Positions 1 through 9,780 of a stretch of DNA of 64,000 bases are shown here, one piece after another. Position numbers and translations under genes: made by a program. The stretch is from Candidatus Pullilachnospira intestinigallinarum (lineage in GTDB: Bacteria; Bacillota; Clostridia; Lachnospirales; Lachnospiraceae), in assembly GCA_018711275.1 (NCBI GenBank), contig DVIN01000021.1, positions 62,001 through 126,000 on the forward strand, given 5' to 3'. The notes beneath the pieces are model-generated. The model had not been told where the DNA came from and did not search any database. It saw nothing but the letters and a program-made list of their open reading frames with translations. The stretch's first letter is position 1. Each line of letters begins with the position of its first letter.

Positions 1-2622
1 ATCCTGGAGGAAATCCGGGTAGAGCCGGGGGAAAAGAGCCGGTTTGGCCAGGCGGAAGCACTGGATTTTCTGGAAAAAAATCTGTTTCGTTACGGAAAAC
101 GGGAATATGCCAAAGACCAGGATGCCATCCGGATTTTTTCGGCCCAAAATCCCCGCCGGGAGCTGGAGTATGTGGCCCGGACGATTCTGAAACTGGCCCG
201 GACCCAAGGGTATCAGTACCGGGATTTCGCGGTAATCTGCGGCAGCCTTGCCGACTACGGGCCTTATGCCCGGGAGGTGATGGAGGGCTGCGGCATCCCG
301 TATTTTCTGGATGAAAAGCATACGATTCTGATGAATCCTTTTGTGGAGTATCTGCGGTCTCTTCTGAACCTTCTGACGGAGAATTTCAGTTATGAAAGTG
401 TATTTCGCTGCCTGCGCTGCGGCCTGACGGATCTGACGATCCGGGAGATCGATCAGCTGGAGAATTACTGTGTGGCGTTGGGAATCCGGGGCTTTGCTCA
501 GTGGAATCAGCACTGGGTACGGCGCTACCGGGGACTGGAAGAGGGGCAGGCGGAGGAAATCAACCGGATCCGGGAGAAATTTCTTGCGGAAATCCGTCCG
601 CTGGCGGAGGGAATGAAAGAAAAGCATCTCACTGTCAGAGACCGTACCCGCCTGCTGGCGGAATTTATCATGGAAAGAAACATGCAGGAAAAGCTCCTGA
701 AACAGCAGGAGGAGCTGACCCGGGAGGGGCGGCAGGCGCTGGCCCAGGAGTACGCGCAGATTTACCGGCTGGTGATGGAGCTGTTTGACAAGGTGGTGCA
801 GATCCTGGGGGACGAGGAGATATCCCTGAAGGATTACCGGCAGATCCTGGAGGCCGGTTTCCAGGAGGCGCGGGTGGGGATTTTGCCCCCGTCTCTGGAT
901 CAGGTACTGGTGGGCGATATCGAGCGGACCCGCCTGAAAGATATCAAGGTACTGTTTTTCGTGGGCGCCAACGACAGCGTGATTCCCCGGCGGTCAGGGG
1001 GAAGCGGCCTGCTCTCCGAGGCAGACCGGGAATTTCTGGAAGGGCAGCAGGTGGAGCTTTCTCCCACTGCACGGGAATCCATGTACATTCAGAAATTTTA
1101 TCTGTATCTGGCCCTGACGCGGCCGTCCCGCTGCCTTTATCTGTCCTTTGCCCGCTCCGGCGGTCAGGGGGAGGCGCTGGGGCCGGCTTATCTGATCCCC
1201 ATGATTTGCCGGATGTATCCTTCCCTGACGATCATGGATGCGGACCGGCAGGAGGAACTTCTGGAGGCGGCCCAGCAGCCCGGGCAGTCGCTGGGATTTC
1301 TCATCGAGGGCCTTCGCCGGGCAGCCCAGGGAGAGGACAGTCCTCAGTGGCGGGAACTGTTTTCCTGGTTCATGGACTCCCCCCAGTGGCAGGATCTCTG
1401 CAGAAAATGGGTGGACGCCGCCTTTTTGTGGAAGCCGGAGGATAAGATTTCCCGCAGCGCGGCCCGGGCCATTTACGGAAATGTGCTGGAAAACAGTGCC
1501 ACGCAGCTGGAGCGGTTTGCCGCCTGCGCATTCGCCCATTTCCTGCAGTATGGCCTGCAGATCGCGCCCAGGGAGCAGTACGAGTTCCGTCCGGCGGATA
1601 TGGGAAATGTGATTCATCAGGCATTGGAGCAGTTTTCCATGAACCTGAAAAAACACCGGCTTTCCTGGAAAACGCTGACGGAGGAACAGAGGGAAAGTCT
1701 CATCGATGAGAGTGTGGAGGAAGTGGCGGCGGATTATGGCAACACCATCCTTCACAGCAGCGCCAGAAATGAGTACATGATTCAGCGGATGAAGCGGATT
1801 CTCAGAAGAACCGTCTGGGCCCTGCAGCAGCAGCTGGCGGCGGGGGATTATGAACCCAGCCGTTTTGAGGTGGTATTTTCCATGGAAAATGATCTGGAAG
1901 CGGTGAATTTCACCCTGTCGGAGGAGGAGAAGATCCGCCTGAAGGGAAGAATCGACCGGATGGACCGGTGCGAACAGGAGGACCGGATCTATGTGAAGGT
2001 TATCGATTATAAATCGGGAAACACCTCTCTGGATCTGATCGCCCTGTACTACGGACTGCAGCTGCAGCTGGTGGTTTACATGAATGCCGCGGTGGAAATC
2101 GAACAGCGGCAGCACCCGGAGAAAACGGTGGAACCGGCGGGCATTTTCTACTATCAGGTGAAAGATCCGCTGACGGAGGGAAGCCTCGCGGATACGCAGG
2201 AAAAAATCCAGGAGAAGCTGCTGGCTCTGCTGCGCCCCAACGGTCTGGTGCGGGCGGACGGGGCAGTGATCGCCACCCTGGACCATGACCTGGCGGAAGG
2301 AAAGGTAAAAAAATCCGCGGTGATTCCGGCCGCTGTCAATAAGGATGGAAGCCTGTCCCGAACCTCCTCGGCAGCCACCGGGGAGCAGTTTCGGATTCTT
2401 TCAGATTATGTCAACCGAAAGATCCGCTCCATCGGACGCGAAATCCTGGACGGAAATGTGGAGATCAATCCGTATCAGATGAAGAAACGGACCGCCTGCG
2501 ACTACTGCGAGTACCGGGGCGTCTGCGGATTTGACGAGAGAATACCGGGGTATCATTTCCGGAATCTGCCGTTGTTTGACGGGGAGGAGTTGTGGAAGAG
2601 GATGGAGGATGTGAGGCAGTGA
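1..2622 (+). CDS. addB: AddB, ATP-dependent nuclease/helicase subunit B (5' end missing)
   Basis: Partner of AddA in the AddAB enzyme, which resects double-strand breaks to a Chi-like site and loads RecA in Firmicutes. The frame is open from base 1, so the true start lies outside; about 873 C-terminal residues are present. Near the C-terminus is the RecB-type nuclease core (GRIDRMDR, then VIDYKSG, giving the D and the D-x-K residues). It is followed by a cysteine cluster (ACDYCEYRGVCGF) which, with an upstream cysteine in ERFAACAF, matches the 4Fe-4S clasp of AddB nuclease domains. The stop TGA is 36 bases before the next gene. AddA is usually immediately downstream; here it starts 9.6 kb away. 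Confidence 0.95.
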   Translation: MLEEIRVEPGEKSRFGQAEALDFLEKNLFRYGKREYAKDQDAIRIFSAQNPRRELEYVARTILKLARTQGYQYRDFAVICGSLADYGPYAREVMEGCGIPYFLDEKHTILMNPFVEYLRSLLNLLTENFSYESVFRCLRCGLTDLTIREIDQLENYCVALGIRGFAQWNQHWVRRYRGLEEGQAEEINRIREKFLAEIRPLAEGMKEKHLTVRDRTRLLAEFIMERNMQEKLLKQQEELTREGRQALAQEYAQIYRLVMELFDKVVQILGDEEISLKDYRQILEAGFQEARVGILPPSLDQVLVGDIERTRLKDIKVLFFVGANDSVIPRRSGGSGLLSEADREFLEGQQVELSPTARESMYIQKFYLYLALTRPSRCLYLSFARSGGQGEALGPAYLIPMICRMYPSLTIMDADRQEELLEAAQQPGQSLGFLIEGLRRAAQGEDSPQWRELFSWFMDSPQWQDLCRKWVDAAFLWKPEDKISRSAARAIYGNVLENSATQLERFAACAFAHFLQYGLQIAPREQYEFRPADMGNVIHQALEQFSMNLKKHRLSWKTLTEEQRESLIDESVEEVAADYGNTILHSSARNEYMIQRMKRILRRTVWALQQQLAAGDYEPSRFEVVFSMENDLEAVNFTLSEEEKIRLKGRIDRMDRCEQEDRIYVKVIDYKSGNTSLDLIALYYGLQLQLVVYMNAAVEIEQRQHPEKTVEPAGIFYYQVKDPLTEGSLADTQEKIQEKLLALLRPNGLVRADGAVIATLDHDLAEGKVKKSAVIPAAVNKDGSLSRTSSAATGEQFRILSDYVNRKIRSIGREILDGNVEINPYQMKKRTACDYCEYRGVCGFDERIPGYHFRNLPLFDGEELWKRMEDVRQ

Positions 2623-2658
2623 CGGACTGCCTGACATTTACGGGAAGTGAGATAATTT

Positions 2659-3102
2659 ATGACAGAGCAGGAGAAAAATGATCTTTTCTATGTATGCGCC
2701 CTGATTGAGTATACCGCACGGAAAACAAAAAACAGGCGCTCGGTGATTGTACAGGCGCTGGGAAAAGATGGTATCAGAAAGCAGCTGAAGGATGCCTCCG
2801 TAAATCATTGTCTTTCTTTTGAACAGGTAAGCGATGAACTGACAGAGACGTACCATATCCCCAGTGGAGATTTTGATACCATTACAGGCTGTAAGTATTC
2901 CATTCCCGGTTACATGGATATCGGGAAACTGTATGCCATTATGATTCAGGACTGTGCAAAACCGGGTGAAGAGGTGGAGGAGCTGATGAAGATATTTACT
3001 TCGTTCATCAGTGATGAGATTTCCGATTTCAGAACAGGCGTTTATTTTGAGAATCCCAGTTATCTGGAATGGTCTTACAGGGAGGGGCGGCTGCTGGATT
3101 AG
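2659..3102 (+). CDS. conserved hypothetical protein, 147 aa
   Basis: I do not recognise a named domain. It is a soluble, acidic protein with no signal peptide or membrane segment, and it starts 36 bases after addB, so it is probably cotranscribed with it. Recognisable blocks are FYVCALIEYTARKTKNR near the N-terminus, NHCLSFEQV in the middle, and SFISDEISDF followed by NPSYLEWSY near the end. Composition is intermediate between addB and the AT-rich genes that follow. A terminator-like hairpin that could once have closed this unit now lies about 7.5 kb downstream at 10644. Confidence 0.75.
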   Translation: MTEQEKNDLFYVCALIEYTARKTKNRRSVIVQALGKDGIRKQLKDASVNHCLSFEQVSDELTETYHIPSGDFDTITGCKYSIPGYMDIGKLYAIMIQDCAKPGEEVEELMKIFTSFISDEISDFRTGVYFENPSYLEWSYREGRLLD

Positions 3103-3123
3103 AAATGACAGCAGCAGGAAAGG

Positions 3124-3140
3124 GAAGGGGAGGCAGCGGC
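3124..3140. repeat. left copy of a 17-bp direct repeat bounding the sugar-uptake island
   Basis: GAAGGGGAGGCAGCGGC occurs here and, identically, at 10641-10657. This copy supplies the ribosome site (GGGGAGG) of the sensor kinase starting at 3143; the other forms the left arm of a terminator-like hairpin. The visibly AT-richer genes lie between the two. Confidence 0.8.
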
Positions 3141-3142
3141 TT

Positions 3143-4927
3143 ATGAAATGGAGGAAAAAGAAAGGTTCGTTATTTTTCAGAATTTGTATATCTATGATAT
3201 TACTCAGTATGATTCCATTGTTTTGTGTAAGTTATCTTTGGATGAAAAATACTGGTAAAATGGTATATGACGGTGAAATACAGTCAGCTTCTGCCCTGCT
3301 ATACGAATTGACTATGCGTATAGAGAATATTCTCAATTCTGTAAATACCAGCTCATATGATTTCCTTTTTGATACTAAGGCAAGGGAGATTATTTCGTCA
3401 CGCCCTAAAAGTGAAAAAGAACGAACGAAAAACGAAGCTTACATTCAGAACATATTTTCTCAGATTAAGAAAAGCAACACAATGATTGCAAGTGTTGAGT
3501 TTATCGGCGCCTACTATCAGATTTCATCGGAGGAGACCGTTGATTTTGATGAATTAACGGGCTACTCCTGGTATCAGGATTTTTCTGATTATTATCTGGA
3601 GCATTTTACCCCAGTGTACTGCAATTCCTATATTCAAAATATGAATACCAGAGTTTTTGGATGGGCGCGCAAAATAACGCCGTCATCTGATTCTATGAGA
3701 ACGGTTGGGAGTTTTCTGATAGAAATTTCTCATTCCAGTATCAGCAGTCTGCTGACCGAAGCACAGGAAAATTCTGGAAACTTCATCTATCTGTTTGATC
3801 ATAGCGGAAATTTGATCTATTCTCCGAAAGAAAATATTCTCGGAGATGACGGAATAGAAAATCTTTTTAATACCATAAAAACAAATGATGAGCAGGTATT
3901 TTCTGTTACTGGTAGGAATCATTCTTATGCGTGCATGACAGACAGTATCTCCATACCTGGATGGCAGGCGGTGATGTTGGTGGATCAGCAGGAGATAATG
4001 TCATATGCCAGGGAATCTATCAAACAAGGGCTTGTACTGGGACTTATATGTGTCCTGGCAAGTATCTTTGTGGCTTATATAATATCACGTTATATTGTAA
4101 AACCGATAAATCAACTGGCAAAAACCATGGAAATGGTAGAGCAGAACCAATTGGAAGTGTCAGTTCCTGTAAATCAAAGCGTACAGGAAGTGGATACCCT
4201 TTCCAGAGGCTTTAATCATATGCTCAGACATATTCGATGCCTCTTGAAAGATATACGTAAAGAAGAACAGGAAAAGAAGCGTCTGGAGATCCAAATGCTG
4301 CAGGCGCAGATCAATCCGCATTTTTTATACAACACCCTGAATGTTATTCGCTGGAAAGCAGTGATGCATGGAGAAACGGGAATCAGTAGTATGATCATTT
4401 CTTTAATCAAATTACTGGAGTTCAGTGGAAAACGGGTGAATACTTTTGTCACGATAGAAAAAGAGCTGGAACATGCTTCCAGCTATCTGGAACTGATTAA
4501 AAATCAATATCAGGATGATTTTGATGTAGTATATGATATTGATCCGGATGCCCGTCATTGCTATACGGTAAAATTTATTCTTCAACCTCTGGTTGAAAAT
4601 GCAGTATTCCATGGAGTGGAACCTTCTGATTGTCATGGAATTATCCGAATACAGATACAGCGAGAGAATTCCTGGATTCACTTTGCAATAGAAGATAATG
4701 GGGTGGGAATTTCGGAAGAGATTCAGAAAAACTGGTCCGCTTTTCGAGGATTAGGCATCTATAATGTAAATGAGCGGCTGAGAAAATATTTTGGGGAAGA
4801 ATCTGTTTTGCATTTTGACAGTGAAGAAGGGGCAGGAACCAGAATATTCTTTAAAATCCCGGTGCTGGAGAATATGCCGGAAGAAGGGAGTTATGAAAAC
4901 AATGAGGAAAATACTGCTGGTGGATGA
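3143..4927 (+). CDS. YesM-type sensor histidine kinase
   Basis: Membrane sensor kinase, 594 aa, of the class that pairs with AraC-type regulators to control carbohydrate uptake. Start ATG 3143 follows GGGGAGG. Basic N-terminus, then a membrane segment at about residues 10-30, an extracellular sensor region of about 260 residues, a second membrane segment near 297-318, a HAMP-like linker, and the His_kinase block with NPHFLYNTL (phosphorylated His near 393). The HATPase part has LQPLVENAVFHG and EDNGVGI. It overlaps the response regulator by 35 bases, so the two are translationally coupled. The ligand is probably the sugar carried by the adjacent ABC transporter (inference from context). Confidence 0.92.
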   Translation: MKWRKKKGSLFFRICISMILLSMIPLFCVSYLWMKNTGKMVYDGEIQSASALLYELTMRIENILNSVNTSSYDFLFDTKAREIISSRPKSEKERTKNEAYIQNIFSQIKKSNTMIASVEFIGAYYQISSEETVDFDELTGYSWYQDFSDYYLEHFTPVYCNSYIQNMNTRVFGWARKITPSSDSMRTVGSFLIEISHSSISSLLTEAQENSGNFIYLFDHSGNLIYSPKENILGDDGIENLFNTIKTNDEQVFSVTGRNHSYACMTDSISIPGWQAVMLVDQQEIMSYARESIKQGLVLGLICVLASIFVAYIISRYIVKPINQLAKTMEMVEQNQLEVSVPVNQSVQEVDTLSRGFNHMLRHIRCLLKDIRKEEQEKKRLEIQMLQAQINPHFLYNTLNVIRWKAVMHGETGISSMIISLIKLLEFSGKRVNTFVTIEKELEHASSYLELIKNQYQDDFDVVYDIDPDARHCYTVKFILQPLVENAVFHGVEPSDCHGIIRIQIQRENSWIHFAIEDNGVGISEEIQKNWSAFRGLGIYNVNERLRKYFGEESVLHFDSEEGAGTRIFFKIPVLENMPEEGSYENNEENTAGG

Positions 4928-6452
4928 TGAACCTATTTTTCGGATGGGCCTCCGTACAATTGTGCCTTGGGAAGAACTCGGATGCCAGATTATAGGCGAA
5001 GCGAAAAATGGAGTAGAAGCTCTGGTACAAATTGAAGAAAAACAGCCCGATATAGTGTTTCTGGATATCAAAATGCCTAAAATGGACGGGATTCAGGTGC
5101 TGGAGAAAAGAAAGAATTGCAAGGGTAATCCGAAATTTGTTGTGCTGAGTTGCTTTAACGAATATGAATATGTCCGTGAAGCTATGAAATTGGGGGCCTG
5201 TGACTATCTTTTTAAACCGTTAATGGAAGGAAAAGATATAGTCGCCGTTATCAGAGAGATTCAAAACAGGGATGATCATATAGAGGAAGATGATAAAAAT
5301 AGCTACAATCGTATTTGTAATTGCCTTCTGAGCGTTGTTAATGGAGAAGAAGAAAAGGAAAAACTTATTGATTTAGATCAGAATTTCTTTCAGAATTCTT
5401 ATTTTTTCCTTGCTGTGGAGTTGCAGGTAAAGGACTATACCCATCAGAAGGCAGAGGCTTTACTGATGCTGGCAAGGGAAGTATTGATGAGATGCTTTGA
5501 TGACAGAAGGGTTCCTTATTTTTTTGAGAAAAATCAAGTGTTATATGGGATGTTTTTCATCGGAGAGGGAGATGAATATTTCAGAGAAAGCAAAAGACAG
5601 AATCTGTGGAAAGAAATTAAAGATTATGTGGAGATTCCCATATGGATAGGGTGCTCGGGTACATTAAAAGGAAGTGATAATCTGGAAGAAGCATTTAGAC
5701 GCGTTCAAAAAGCCCTGGATGCGCATTTCTTTTCCTGTTATCAGAGAGACAATGTAGAATATCTGGAGTATAGTGATGAATTGGAAAATACCTATAATTT
5801 TGAATTGATTTATAAAAATGAGTTGGATCAGATCAGCGAAGCGTTTGGAGAGGCAGATCCCCAAAAAATCAAAGACATTCTGAACGGAATCTGTGAATCT
5901 ATACTGAGAGAAAAGAGATGGAATGAGAAAGATTTTCTTCATTTTCTGGCCAATATAATTATTGGCAATATGCGTCGTTATCGACAGCAGAATCTGATGG
6001 AACAGCTAATTATGGAAGAGTACAATGTAATATCCAATATTTATCATCAGAACAATATGAAGCAGTCCTGTGAGTACTTATCTCAATTGTTGGAAAAGAT
6101 ATTTGAAAAAATTTATGAAAATTCTGCACAGGATTCCAATTATAGAGAGATACAAAAAGCGGTGGAGTATATGAAAGTGCATTATCCGGAAAAAATTTCT
6201 CTTCAGGAAATGGCAGATAGAACACATTTGTCAACAAAGTATTTTTGTAAATTGTTTAAAATAGTAACAGGAGATACGTTTGTTAATCGACTGACTGCTA
6301 TACGTATCGAAGCGGCCTGCGAATTGTTGAAAAACTCGGATCTGAAGACTTATGAAGTGGCGGAGAAAACCGGTTTTGGAAATTATCATCATTTTAGCAA
6401 AGTATTTAGAAAAATAACTGGGAAAACCCCGTCTGAAATTCGTAAGCTGTAA
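4893..6452 (+). CDS. YesN-type response regulator, receiver plus AraC HTH
   Basis: 519 aa. Start ATG 4893 lies inside the kinase gene and follows GAAGGGAG; a second ATG nine bases on is possible. The receiver domain has LLVDDEP, the phosphorylated Asp58 in FLDIKMP and the conserved Lys in FKPL. A long helical middle follows, then two AraC-type helix-turn-helix motifs over about the last 100 residues (EKISLQEMADRTHLSTKYF and YEVAEKTGFGNYHHFSKVF). It should activate the sugar transport genes that start 246 bases downstream. A strong terminator directly follows, so this pair and the transporter are separate units. Confidence 0.93.
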   Translation: MKTMRKILLVDDEPIFRMGLRTIVPWEELGCQIIGEAKNGVEALVQIEEKQPDIVFLDIKMPKMDGIQVLEKRKNCKGNPKFVVLSCFNEYEYVREAMKLGACDYLFKPLMEGKDIVAVIREIQNRDDHIEEDDKNSYNRICNCLLSVVNGEEEKEKLIDLDQNFFQNSYFFLAVELQVKDYTHQKAEALLMLAREVLMRCFDDRRVPYFFEKNQVLYGMFFIGEGDEYFRESKRQNLWKEIKDYVEIPIWIGCSGTLKGSDNLEEAFRRVQKALDAHFFSCYQRDNVEYLEYSDELENTYNFELIYKNELDQISEAFGEADPQKIKDILNGICESILREKRWNEKDFLHFLANIIIGNMRRYRQQNLMEQLIMEEYNVISNIYHQNNMKQSCEYLSQLLEKIFEKIYENSAQDSNYREIQKAVEYMKVHYPEKISLQEMADRTHLSTKYFCKLFKIVTGDTFVNRLTAIRIEAACELLKNSDLKTYEVAEKTGFGNYHHFSKVFRKITGKTPSEIRKL

Positions 6453-6473
6453 AGTGGCATATGAATGAGAGGA

Positions 6474-6518
6474 AGAGCTGTATACGAAATTGATATCTTT
6501 CGGTACAGCTCTTTTTAT
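6474..6518 (+). terminator. intrinsic terminator after the two-component system
   Basis: AGAGCTGTA at 6474-6482 pairs perfectly with TACAGCTCT at 6504-6512, followed by TTTTTATT. It separates the kinase/regulator pair from the transporter operon. Confidence 0.85.
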
Positions 6519-6698
6519 TACGCTCATTTTAAGAGAAAATAAGATATAAAAAAAGAAGATATGACACAAAAAGGGGAGAATATAATGAAAAATGGGGTAA
6601 TTATGACATAATAAAGGGAAAATTATGAATAGTAGATATTAAAAATCCTATTTATACTATTTTTATCATGAAGAAAAGATAGATAGGAGGTTACTGGG
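6519..6698 (+). promoter_or_regulatory. AT-rich promoter region of the sugar transporter operon
   Basis: About 180 AT-rich bases precede the binding-protein gene. TATAAT at 6581-6586 is the best -10 box, without a convincing -35. ATGACA occurs at 6561-6566 and again at 6603-6608, a possible direct-repeat target for the YesN-type regulator, though this is weak. The ribosome site of the next gene is AGGAGG about 8 bases before its ATG. Confidence 0.4.
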
Positions 6699-7985
6699 AT
6701 GAAGAAGAAAATGGTAAATGCGGTAGCGTTGATGATGCTGGGAATCCTTGCTGTTTCGGGGTGCGGAGGAAGTGGAAACACTACAGAGGATGGGTCCAAT
6801 GAGAAAACGGCAAACTCAGAGGAAAGCAGCGACGGAAAGACGGTGATTAATTTTTACTACTGGGATGAGGGACAGAAGGAAGGTATGGATGATCTGATCG
6901 CACTGTTTGAAGAATCGCAGGATGAAGTGGTAGTAGAATCAACAATTGTCCCATGGGGAGAATACTGGACAAAATTACAGACAGCGCTTCCGACTGGGAC
7001 AGGCCCTGATGTCTTTTGGATGAATATGGACGCGCCAACATATATTGACGCGGGCCTGCTGCTTGATCTGACAGATGCGTTGGAAAGTGCAGGTGTGGAT
7101 ATGAGCAAATATCCGGAAGCTGTTACAGAAATGTATGAGAGTGATGGGAAAATATATGGTGTACCCAAAGATTATGATGGCATGGCCTTATATTACAATA
7201 AAGCCATATTTGATGAGATGGAAGTTGAATATCCACAGGCTGGATGGACCTGGGATGATCTTTTGGAAAAAGCACAGGCATTGACCAATGACAGTCACTA
7301 TGGATTTGTCGCAAGATCTGATGGTAACAGCGGTTATCAAAATTTTGTATACCAGAATGGAGGCTCACTTACAGATGAAAATGATATGCCGCAGGTTAAT
7401 ACAAAAGAAGTTGCCGAAGCACTTCAATTTGAGCATGATTTGATGTATAAATATAAAGTTTCTCCTACCGGAGCGGAATTGCTGGAATTTGCGGCAGATG
7501 ATATGTTTGTGGCTGGTCAGGCTGCTATGATTACCAGTGGATCCTGGTCAATTCAGACATATGTGGATGCGCTTGGAGCCGACTGTCAGGTTGCGGAACT
7601 TCCGGTTAAGGTTACGCAGGGGGCAACTACACATGGCCTTGCCTATTGCGTGGCAGCAAACAGCAGCAATAAGGAAGCAGCATTAAAGTTTGTAGAATTT
7701 GCGGCTTCGAAGGAAGCACAGGAGGCCACTGCAAAAGCAGCAATCCCGGCTTATGAAGGAGCAGCTGATATATGGAAAGAGCTTTACCCGGATCAGGATG
7801 TTCAAATCCTTCTTGATTCTGTAGAGTATGCTTCTCCTAATCCTTATTACGCGAATAATAATTCCGAAGTGGCGCAGATTTTTACAGATACTATTTCCGC
7901 TATCTGGACAGACGAAAATGCTGATATCCAATCCATGTTGGACGATGCTCAGGAAAAGATGATGGAAACTGTGAATAAAGAATAG
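6699..7985 (+). CDS. sugar ABC transporter substrate-binding lipoprotein
   Basis: 428 aa extracellular solute-binding protein of family 1 (MalE/UgpB-like). The N-terminus is a lipoprotein signal, MKKKMVNAVALMMLG followed by lipobox VSGC, with lipidated Cys22. A Ser/Gly/Glu-rich linker follows. Family blocks include NFYYWDEG, TGPDVFWMN, KIYGVPKDYDGMALYYNK and the late GSWSIQTY. It binds the substrate outside and passes it to the two permeases. No ATPase gene is in the operon, so a shared MsmX-type ATPase elsewhere probably powers it, as is usual for this class. The exact sugar cannot be told. Confidence 0.93.
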   Translation: MKKKMVNAVALMMLGILAVSGCGGSGNTTEDGSNEKTANSEESSDGKTVINFYYWDEGQKEGMDDLIALFEESQDEVVVESTIVPWGEYWTKLQTALPTGTGPDVFWMNMDAPTYIDAGLLLDLTDALESAGVDMSKYPEAVTEMYESDGKIYGVPKDYDGMALYYNKAIFDEMEVEYPQAGWTWDDLLEKAQALTNDSHYGFVARSDGNSGYQNFVYQNGGSLTDENDMPQVNTKEVAEALQFEHDLMYKYKVSPTGAELLEFAADDMFVAGQAAMITSGSWSIQTYVDALGADCQVAELPVKVTQGATTHGLAYCVAANSSNKEAALKFVEFAASKEAQEATAKAAIPAYEGAADIWKELYPDQDVQILLDSVEYASPNPYYANNNSEVAQIFTDTISAIWTDENADIQSMLDDAQEKMMETVNKE

Positions 7986-8021
7986 ACGCACACGATAAAT
8001 GTACTGAGAGCAGGTGAAGAG

Positions 8022-8921
8022 ATGACTAAAAAGAAAATCTTTAGACGGGAGTGGATGTGGGCGTACATCTTTATTGCACCCATGGTGCTCGGCACCTTGA
8101 TTTTCGGTATTATTCCGATTTTGTATTCTGTTGGCCTTTCCCTCATGCGATGGGATGGGTTGGGAGATAAAGTATTTGTTGGGCTGAATAATTTTATCAA
8201 TCTTTTCCAGGATGACAAGTTTCTGTATGAAATTAAAAATACATTGGTATATACCATTGCGGTAGTGCCGATCACACTGGTACTGTCACTTGGTGTTGCG
8301 AATCTTCTCAATAAAGGTCTGAAAGCAACAGGTTTTTTCCGGGTTGTATATTTCCTCCCAAATATCGTAATGCCAGTGGCGGTTGCCATGGTATGGAGAT
8401 TCTTACTGAACTCGAAAGTCGGCTTGGTTAATATTTTTTTCAGAGCAATTCACCTTCCAACACCAGAATGGATTTCAGATCCAAATTATATTATGGTATC
8501 TCTGGTGATGATAAGTGTTTGGAGTGGGGTGGGATACAATGCAATTATCATGCTGGCCGGTCTCCAGGGTATTTCTTCCTCACTATACGAATCTGCACGC
8601 CTGGATGGAGCTGGCGACATACAGATTTTCTGGAAAATAACGGTTCCGCTGTTAAGCCCCACATTATTTTTCCTCTCTACAATGAGTATTATGAACAGCA
8701 TGAGGGTGTTTGATGTGATTTACGCTTTTATCGGAAAAGCGGATCAGGGCGGGCCAATCGTAGATGCTTCGCGTACCGTGGTTTTCGGTATTTATGAAAA
8801 GGCATTCAAGTTTCTGAATATGGGAGATGCTTCGGCTGAAGCTGTTATCCTGTTTCTAATGATTGGTGTGGTAACAATTATACAATTCAAATTTCAGGAT
8901 AGGTGGGTATTTTATGAATAG
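8022..8921 (+). CDS. sugar ABC transporter permease (MalF/UgpA-like)
   Basis: 299 aa, six predicted membrane helices, CUT1-family inner membrane permease. The EAA loop that contacts the ATPase is YESARLDGAGDIQIFWKITV near residue 185-205. The first helix region is YIFIAPMVLGTLIFGIIP. It sits 36 bases after the binding-protein gene, and its stop TAG overlaps the ribosome site of the second permease. It forms the heterodimeric channel with that gene product. Confidence 0.93.
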   Translation: MTKKKIFRREWMWAYIFIAPMVLGTLIFGIIPILYSVGLSLMRWDGLGDKVFVGLNNFINLFQDDKFLYEIKNTLVYTIAVVPITLVLSLGVANLLNKGLKATGFFRVVYFLPNIVMPVAVAMVWRFLLNSKVGLVNIFFRAIHLPTPEWISDPNYIMVSLVMISVWSGVGYNAIIMLAGLQGISSSLYESARLDGAGDIQIFWKITVPLLSPTLFFLSTMSIMNSMRVFDVIYAFIGKADQGGPIVDASRTVVFGIYEKAFKFLNMGDASAEAVILFLMIGVVTIIQFKFQDRWVFYE

Positions 8922-8933
8922 GAGGTGGAGGTA

Positions 8934-9767
8934 ATGAGACATGGAAAAAGAAGATATCTGAAAAGCCTGACCTCTTACATGATACTGATTATCGGAGCAG
9001 TTATCATGCTGGTACCGTTTGTATGGATGGTACTTACATCATTTAAAACATATGCAGAGACTGTTAAAGTTCCTATTCAGTGGCTGCCGGCAGTATGGAG
9101 CTGGGATAATTACAGAGAAGTTTTGATGAGATTGGATTTCATCAGATACTACGGAAATACAATTATTGTGACTGTTTTGACAACTGTATTAATGCTTTTT
9201 ATAGGTTCTTTGTCGGCCTTTGCATTTGCAAGAATGAATTTTCCCTTTAAAAACGCATTGTTCTATATGCTGTTGACTGTATTTATGGTTCCGGCTCAGA
9301 TGACAATGATTCCAAAATATTTGATTATAAGTAATCTGGGATGGGTGGATAGCCTGAAAGCGCTGGTAATTCCCAATCTGTTCAGCGTGTATACAATGTT
9401 TATGTTGCGTCAGTTTTTTGCGGCTTTGCCCAGAGAACTGGAAGATGCAGGAAAAATTGACGGCTGTTCGTATTTCCGGCTGTACTGGAATATAGAAATG
9501 CCATTATGCAAAAGCTCCGTAGTCGCAATTACCGTATTGAATGTTCTATGGTGCTGGAATGATCTGTTATGGCCATTGATTGCCACAAGCTCTGATAAGA
9601 TGCGTGTGCTTTCTGTGGCGATGGCAACTCTGCAGGGACAGCATGGGACACAGTATCAACTGTTAATGGCTGCCGGAGTGCTGGCGATCATCCCAATGAT
9701 TATTATCTATATTTTTGGACAGCGGTATTTTATTGAGGGTATTGCTTTTACGGGTGTGAAAGGATAA
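8934..9767 (+). CDS. sugar ABC transporter permease (MalG/UgpE-like)
   Basis: 277 aa CUT1-family permease. I chose ATG 8934 because GGAGG at 8921-8925 is correctly spaced; a GTG nine bases earlier is in frame but too close to that site. Six membrane helices; typical MalG-type blocks VPFVWMVLTSFKT at the N-terminus, VPAQMTMIP in the middle, and the EAA loop ELEDAGKIDGCSYFRLYW. The C-terminus YFIEGIAFTGVKG is characteristic of this subunit. Coupled closely to the preceding permease. Confidence 0.93.
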   Translation: MRHGKRRYLKSLTSYMILIIGAVIMLVPFVWMVLTSFKTYAETVKVPIQWLPAVWSWDNYREVLMRLDFIRYYGNTIIVTVLTTVLMLFIGSLSAFAFARMNFPFKNALFYMLLTVFMVPAQMTMIPKYLIISNLGWVDSLKALVIPNLFSVYTMFMLRQFFAALPRELEDAGKIDGCSYFRLYWNIEMPLCKSSVVAITVLNVLWCWNDLLWPLIATSSDKMRVLSVAMATLQGQHGTQYQLLMAAGVLAIIPMIIIYIFGQRYFIEGIAFTGVKG

Positions 9768-9780
9768 ACAGGTGAATGGT